A program made the position numbers and the translations under genes. Source: Cordilura impudica (taxonomy: Eukaryota > Arthropoda > Insecta > Diptera > Scathophagidae). Taken from it: 64,000 nt of DNA. How positions within the stretch are numbered: position 1 is the first letter of the stretch; each line of letters starts with the position of its first letter. Where the stretch lies: contig OY821521.1 of the NCBI GenBank assembly GCA_963682025.1, positions 118,561,394 to 118,625,393 of the forward strand, read 5' to 3'. Of this stretch, positions 57,871-64,000 are shown piece after piece. The notes below the pieces were generated by a model. It searched no databases and was not told where the DNA came from. It saw only the letters and a list, made by a program, of their open reading frames with translations.

Positions 57871-58830
57871 AACTAATTTATATATTTTAAAAATTAGAAA
57901 TGATTTTGAAAGATGACTTCTTTCCCTTTAAAATCAGTGCAGGGAGGGTGCTAGGTCCACAGCGGGCTTCAATATATTCTATCAAAGTTCAATATTATTT
58001 TGGTGCTAATATTACATGTTGCAGATATATAGATAATGTGCTGAAATTTAGAACTTAAATTTGTTGGAATCGCCCCATGTTTGGATCTAGTCGCATACAA
58101 ATTTTCCATAAAAATTGGTTTTAATGCCACTGAATGTAGCAAATGTTATCCTATTATGATGAAATTTGAATCATAAGGGTTTATTAGACCAATGACGACA
58201 TCTATAAAAAATCGCTGAAAGCGGTCCACGTTTGGACCTAGTCCTCCTATAAATTTTCTTAATAATTTGGTTAAAATGCCATAAAAGATGCCAAATTTGC
58301 TATTTTCTGTATTATTTACAAAACTAGTACAAAAAAAACACTGCAAAATTTTAATGAAATCGGACCACTTTTAGACCTATTTCTCGATTTTTTTATAAAG
58401 AAAAACTCCCAAAGTTCTCAAAATTCCAAACTTCACAATGAAATTTTATTAATTAACCACTCAAAGGACATAATTTGACAGTACATATTGTCTAAATCCG
58501 AAAGTCTAGAAAAAAGTACCACTCCAATGCCGTTTTCTTGTCTGACAAAATGTCGTACTTTATTTGAATTTTTTTGAAAAATGCATTTACATATTCTGAA
58601 TTAAGAGCAACCATATATTATACATCAATCGAAAGGTCTCAGAGTCGAGCCCTCGTAAGTCGAAAAAAAATTGCTGCCATATTTCACACTATTTCACTGT
58701 ATAAGGGATCGTCCCTTGACTAAATTATCACACGCTTTTAGGAGGTGGAGAAATCCCCAAAATAAATTTTCAAATCTATAATGCGAAGAAACGACACGGG
58801 AAGGTATATTGTTACCCTACCCTTTAAAAA
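57871..58830 (+). repeat. Block X, second copy
   Basis: Closely matches 2160-3150, including the GGATCTAGTC, GGACCTAGTC and AGACCTATTT words. No coding capacity. Confidence 0.6.
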
Positions 58831-58860
58831 AGAAGAAATTTTACTTTTCGCAATATAGGC

Positions 58861-59480
58861 GTGGCGCAGTGTTTAAGAATGGAGCGCATGCTAAACCAAA
58901 AACCCGACCTTAAAGAACAGTACGACCAGGTCATATTAGAATATCTAGAGTTGGGATATATGAGACAAATCACTCCCTTGGATATAAATAAGGCCCCAAA
59001 TTATTACCTGCCGCATAACGCAGTAATAAAACCAGACAGGCTGCCCACAAAACTTAGAGATTTTTCCGACTGACGACAATAAGTTATAGTCGTATGTTCT
59101 ATTTATTTTCTTTTACAAATTTTTTAATTTTAATATAATATTTAAATTTTTAATTTAATGAAATGAATTGAAAATAAAGAACAAGTAACTAACTAACTAA
59201 CTAGAGATTTTTCCATTATGTATTTTCCGCCGAAGTCACAAAAATGTACCGATAAATACTAATAGACCCGACCCAAACCAATTACCAAAGACTCTTGTTC
59301 CAAAAATCTGAAAATGACCCTATCGAAGATTTTGACGCTCGGGATACGACGGAATATTTCTTCAGACTCATTCAGATGTTGTCTAAAAATATATATTTAC
59401 AAAACGCGAAGTATTATCCACAATAGCTACATTTTTTGACCCTTGCGGATGGCTAGCCCTAATTATTGTAGATGCAAAAT
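58861..59480 (+). pseudogene. BEL/Pao reverse transcriptase N-terminal remnant, copy 2
   Basis: Open 58861-59073, giving the same pre-RT segment as 3175-3369 but extending one motif further (VIKPDRLPTKLRDFSD). Interrupted by the TAAC-tailed insertion at 59068-59201, then continues degraded to FFDPCGWLALIIV with the intact empty mariner site near 59470. Confidence 0.7.
59068..59201 (+). mobile_element. Short non-LTR insertion, second copy
   Basis: 134 bp with a longer (TAAC)n tail than at 3380-3505, same 13-bp target copies TAGAGATTTTTCC at 59055-59067 and 59202-59214. Confidence 0.7.
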
Positions 59481-60305
59481 TAATCATGCACCAAATATGG
59501 CTAGATACAAAATGGCAAAAATTTAACAAAAATTGTAATTCCATTAATAATCTAAAAATACCCCGTTGGATTCATTATAGATCCTCCTGTAAAACAGAAA
59601 TTCATGGATATAGCGGCGCGTCAGAGAAAGCTTATACTGCAACGCTAGACATCGGAATTCAGCTTGATGATAACGATGTACACTCATTTCTTTTAGCCTC
59701 AAAGACTCGAGTTGCCCGTCTCAAAAAAGTATCTCTTCCATGGTTGGAACTTTGTGGATCGGTCTTATTAGCAAATTTGGCTGCTGAAATTTTACCTAAT
59801 ACACAGACCCACAATTTGAATACGTACTTTTGGACAGACTCTACAATTGTGTGATCCCGGCTAAAAAAATCTCCTGAAATACCTTTGTGGGAATTCGACT
59901 TTCTTTCTACAAAAAGTTTGAATTCAAAACTGGAAAAAAGGAAAACCCTGCAGACATCGCAAGCAGATGTTGTACACCAGAGGAACTTCAAACTAATAAC
60001 TTGTGGTAGTTTCGACTCTCTTGGCTAAAATTGCAAAAAAAAAAAACCAATGGCCAATACCAATACCACGCGTAACACCAAAATTGAAGTGAAAACCACT
60101 AGTCATTACAACAAGGACTCACGAAGACCCTTTAAAGCGCTTTTCATCATTATCTCGCGCATATGGAGTTATAGCGTACGTTTTACGATTCTGGAGAAGC
60201 ATTGCAAAATCAGGGATCCACCAATAGAAATTACTGGAGATGAAATAAAGTCGATTTAAAATCGGCTTATCATATTGACCCAACAAAAAAGTTTTCCTGA
60301 TGAAC
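59481..60305 (+). pseudogene. BEL/Pao RNase H and linker remnant, copy 2
   Basis: Same motifs as 5067-5826 (GASEKAYTATL, ASKTRVARLKKVSLPWLELCG, WTDSTIV then TGA near 59852). It extends beyond the point where copy 1 is cut, with YGVIAYVLRF-like and TGDEIKSI segments and ILTQQKSFPDEHQ at about 60275-60313, typical of the RNase H-integrase linker. Confidence 0.75.
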
Positions 60306-60315
60306 ATCAAAATTC

Positions 60316-60735
60316 AAAGCTAAAATATCAAATACTCTTAAATCCACCATGTCTTTACGCAAAAATTCGCTTCGCAAGATCACAAAGAGGTAGGAAGATC
60401 ATTCTCCCTAGGCATAAATATCTTGTGTCAGAATGGCAGTTTTATACTAGTGTTATACGTCTTTGGAATATTATTCCACAAAACCAACAACTTAACAGCA
60501 ACGCAAACACTTTTACACAATTTTTATTTAAATTTTTTGCTTGATTTTAAAATAATATTATATTGTGATAAATTAAATTATTATTATTAGTTTTAAGTAT
60601 AAAAATTTTGTTAAAATTTTGTTAAACTTGCACATCTAACAATAATGCTTTCCTGTACTGTAATTATAAGATTTAATCTTGTTGTACAGGAAATTATCAA
60701 ATAAATAAATAAATAAATAAATGAATAATTACTAG
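60316..60735 (+). mobile_element. 5'-truncated non-LTR retrotransposon
   Basis: The open end of an ORF2 (RGRKIILPRHKYLVSEWQFY, VIRLWNIIPQ, NTFTQFLFKFF) stops at about 60542. This is the C-terminal signature of jockey/CR1-like RTs in arthropods. It is followed by a 3' UTR, a stem-loop (TCCTGTACTG...GTACAGGA) and an (AAAT)n tail. It separates the BEL linker from integrase. Confidence 0.7.
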
Positions 60736-60739
60736 CAAA

Positions 60740-61555
60740 CTATTGACTTTAAATTCATTCATGGATCAAATGGCTATGATCCGAGCAATTGTATAATGAG
60801 CGCCATCCAATATTGCTGTCTTACGATTCCAAATTGATCCGATTGATTACCGAAATTACACACAAAATAATCAACTCATGATTAGAATTCTTTGAACAGA
60901 ATATTGAATATTTAGATTACGACCCCTAGTAAAATTTGTGTTTTATACAAAAAAACAGACAAAATTAAATTACGGCACCTTTACCACCTGAACGAACTAC
61001 CCTTTCAAGACCATTTGAAACTATAGGAAAGATTATGCTGGACCCTTTGTCATTCGAAAAATTACTGGCCGAGCATGTCTCATCATGTCCACATGCTAAA
61101 TTAATCATTCTTTACTTCTAAAGCTGTTCACCTTGAAGCAGCTAGTGACTTATCGACCCAAGCCTTTTTATCCGCGTTTCCCCGCTTTATTGGCAGACGT
61201 GGTTTCGAGTTACCATTTATTATGATAATTGAACAAATTTGGTAGGAGCTGCAGAACTTATCACAAAGGATAGAATTGAATTTATCAAGACCCTTCAAAA
61301 TCAACTGATTCATTATTACAGTCATCAAAACATCAATTAGAATTTTATACCTCCTGTTCCATTTGTGAAAAATTATCGCAAATATGAAATTCACATTTGA
61401 AGAATTGTCTACAATTTTGACCCAAATCGAATCTTGCCTAACGATTCAACACCATTGACCCCAGGACACTTTCTTATTGGCACCCCGCTTATCACTCGCC
61501 GCACAGTGGGGCCTTTTGACTTTTTTCGTTGCCTAAATCATAACTTTTAAACTAA
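60740..61555 (+). pseudogene. BEL/Pao integrase remnant, copy 3
   Basis: Matches 1311-2159: linker SYDSKLIRLITEI, core KAVHLEAASDLSTQAF at about 61120-61168, then a deletion of about 55 bp that removes the SRPL motif near 61440, then TPGHFLIGTPL. Confidence 0.75.
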
Positions 61556-62326
61556 TTAAGATATTTCCAAAATTAGAAATGATTTTGAAATATGACTTCT
61601 TTCCTTTTAAAATGAGTGCTGGGAGGGTGATAGGTCGACAGGGGGCTTCAATATATTCTATCAAAGTTCAATATTATTTTGGTGCTAATATTACATGTTG
61701 CATATACCCTACTTAAATTTGTTGGAATCGCCCCATGTTTGGATCTAGTCGCCATACAAATTTTCCTTAAAAATGAATGTAGCAAATGTTATTCTATTGC
61801 GATGAAATTTGAATCATAAGGGTTTGTTAGGTAAGTGACGAGATCTATAAAAAAAATCTCTGAAAGCGGTCCACGTTTGGACCTAGTCCTACAACAAATT
61901 TTCTTAATAATTTGGTTAAAATGCCATAAAAGATGCCAAATTTGCTAATTTCTGTATTATTTACAAAACTAGAGCAAAAAAACACTGTAAAATTTTAATT
62001 AAATCGGACCACTTTTAGACCTATTTCCAGATTTTTTTTATAGAGAAAAACTCCCAAAGTTCTCAAAATTCCAAACTTCACAATGAAATTTTATTAATTA
62101 ACCACTCAAAGGACATAATTTTACAATACATATTGTTTAAATTCGAAAGTCTAGAAAAAAATACCAGTCTAATGCCTTTTATTTTCTGACAAAAATGTCA
62201 ACACTTTATTTGCACTTTTTTCGAAAATGTATTTTATATATTCTGAATTAAGAGCACCATTATCTTATACATCAATCGAAAGGTCTCAGAGTCGAGCCCT
62301 CGTAATCCGAAAAAAATTTCTGCCAT
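61556..62326 (+). repeat. Block X, third copy, truncated
   Basis: Matches 2160-2980 with small deletions and stops abruptly at about 62326 (after TTTCTGCCAT). Confidence 0.6.
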
Positions 62327-63431
62327 TGACTTCTTTAAAGACGTAGTGGGAGAATATTTCCCCGTTATTCCCTTTTTTGAATATTTTCAGCCTATGACTT
62401 CAAAGAACACAATAATCGGAATTTTTTGCATCTTATGAACACAATTCTTTAAGACCTTTCGATTTATGTACAATATAAGGTTGCTCTGAAATCAGGATAA
62501 ATAAAAAATACACTTTTTGGAAATAAAATACAATATTTTTTGTCAGAAAAGAAAACGGCATATTATAACATGTTAAACTAATATTAAATTTTTCATTAAT
62601 ATTACAGATACACATTTTTTAAATATTTTTAATATTTATATAATAACGCTATATAAGTTAAGGCATGACACACTTCCATGCCATCTTATCAGTCCGCCAA
62701 TATGGTGAATAAATTTGTCTGCAAACATGGCGACCAAATCAGTCCGCCAATCATGTCAGTCCGTCATTTATGCCGCCCAATATGGTGAACGAATTAGTTT
62801 ACCAATTATCCTCATATTCACAGTCACACAATGTGACGTCATTAATTTTTTGGTAAATAAATATTTTGCCACCCAACTTGACAAACACCTTAGTTTGTCA
62901 TTTATTTTTATAAATGTTTTTGCCCTCATCAAATTACTCTAAACGGGCACGAGTATGTTGCAATATCACATTGCATTGTTTTACATTTATTTTCATGTCG
63001 CAATATCATATTGCATTCCCAGGCATTTTTATTTATTTTTCTGGCACCAATTACAGCCATTCACACTTTTATTTGTTTTGGGTGTCAGTTTCACAAAACA
63101 TTTCCTCAAACCGCTGCATTTTATTTAATTGTCTTGTCCCCTAATTCTGCAGCGTAAACAGTCCTCAAGTCAGTGCACTTGAAACTTCCGCGATTTATGA
63201 TTGTGAAACCAAGGCACTTGACTTGAATTTATGTCAACCATATGTTTTGATTGAGTTGCGTTTTTTTATGATTTTCAGGTTTGGCTTGCTTTAGCATTTT
63301 TTCGGTGGTGTTTCTCTGCTGCTGAGGAGTGCTTTCTTTTGTTAAAATAAAGAATAAATAAAATAGATTTGAGTTAGTTTTAAGCAGTAGTATTATATGG
63401 AGCCTACACAGTAGGTAATAAAACGTCAATA
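62327..63431. other. Non-coding unique sequence
   Basis: No gene seen. Small local repeats: CAGTCCGCCAATATGGTGAA (62693) with variants at 62739 and about 62773, and GCAATATCA(C/T)ATTGCATT twice (62960, 63000), each an imperfect palindrome. Confidence 0.5.
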
Positions 63432-63830
63432 AAATAAAAATAAATAATTACAAGAACAACAAAATAATTAATCACAACAAAGCTTAATGAAATAATTTAC
63501 ATATGTGTATTTATATGTATGTATGGATATGACTTTATTTAGTGTAACATGTAAAAGAAAATAAAAATAAATAATTACAAGAACAACAAAATAATTAATC
63601 ACAACAAAGCTTAATGAAATAATTTACATATGTGTATTTATATGTATGTATGGATATGACTTTATTTAGTGTAACATGTAAAAGAAAATAAAAATAAATA
63701 ATTACAAGAACAACAAAATAATTAATCACAACAAAGCTTAATGAAATAATTTACATATGTGTATTTATATGTATGTATGGATATGACTTTATTTAGTGTA
63801 ACATGTAAAAGAAAATAAAAATAAATAATT
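63432..63830. repeat. 127-bp tandem repeat, three full copies
   Basis: Units starting at 63444, 63571 and 63698 look identical base for base; a fourth breaks off at about 63832. Each unit contains CAACAAAGCTTAATG and TATGTATGTATGGATATG. No ORF. Confidence 0.93.
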
Positions 63831-63832
63831 AC

Positions 63833-64000
63833 CACAGCAATAAAATAATTTATATATTAAGTTATTTAGTATATTTGTTTTAAAACTAGTATAATTTTAA
63901 AAAGTATATTTATATACATATTTTTAAAATAGTCATTAACATTGGGAGCGATGTCAAATAGACTTAACATATCGGAGCTATAATCATGTTCTTCCTTTCG
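63833..64000. other. AT-rich non-coding end of window
   Basis: Nothing recognised. Confidence 0.5.

Larger units (their letters stand above)
57589..62326 (+). mobile_element. Decayed BEL/Pao LTR retrotransposon, copy 2
   Basis: 57589-60190 matches 1890-5826 (without mariner); 60645-62326 matches 1211-2980. Order: integrase end, block X, RT, RNase H, linker, non-LTR insertion, integrase, block X. Here the RT-RH-linker-INT order of a real element is visible. Integrase plus X appear both before and after it, so the array is a tandem. Confidence 0.75.

Overview
No resident host gene is recognisable in this window. It is a stack of transposable elements in AT-rich DNA with many homopolymer and AT microsatellites. 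The families present are Gypsy-type LTR elements with PBS and polypurine tracts, a 17.6/297-like errantivirus-type element with an env remnant, an R1-clade non-LTR element, BEL/Pao, copia, a mariner-like element and a long-TIR DNA element. Together with a CGGACGGACGG...GATCGGTAT intergenic motif that I associate from memory with higher flies, they suggest a dipteran, probably a calyptrate fly. The species cannot be fixed from sequence alone.

Layout. 1-832: broken gene of an uncharacterised, repeated arthropod protein family. 1205-5826: decayed BEL/Pao retroelement interrupted by a mariner (3775-5066). 5827-9920: copia-like element on the minus strand, lacking its right LTR. 9921-11212: remnant of a DNA element whose protein resembles that of element T1. 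11213-11497: MITE-like inverted repeat. 11498-12106: dispersed repeat DNA with a tRNA-like sequence.

12107-55747 is one insertion of a large Gypsy-like element (C), bounded by 1.1-1.2 kb LTRs and an ATGG target duplication, which has itself been invaded four times. Element A (15736-29241, minus, TSD TTGG) sits at the end of its gag. A carries DNA transposon T1 (22439-26146) in its leader. An R1-clade element (29433-34702, minus, 11-bp TSD) sits in the C protease. Element D (39294-46138, minus) and element B (47335-54172, plus, TSD CTTC) sit in the C 3' region. Removing the inserts leaves C about 11 kb long. C has lost catalytic residues in protease, reverse transcriptase and integrase.

55752-57555: repeat DNA, then a Gypsy integrase tail with one LTR. 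57589-62326: a second BEL/Pao stretch, homologous to 1211-5826. 63432-63830: three 127-bp tandem repeats.

The most interesting items are T1, whose approximately 575-bp inverted repeats flank a member of an unnamed arthropod protein family with RNase H-like acidic motifs; the pol of D, which has two C2H2 zinc fingers between RNase H and integrase; and element B, which keeps an A AAA AAC slippery heptamer at the gag-pro junction and a perfect 12-bp hairpin beside its polypurine tract. Every long element carries stops or frameshifts; only single ORFs (D gag, R1 ORF1) look open.
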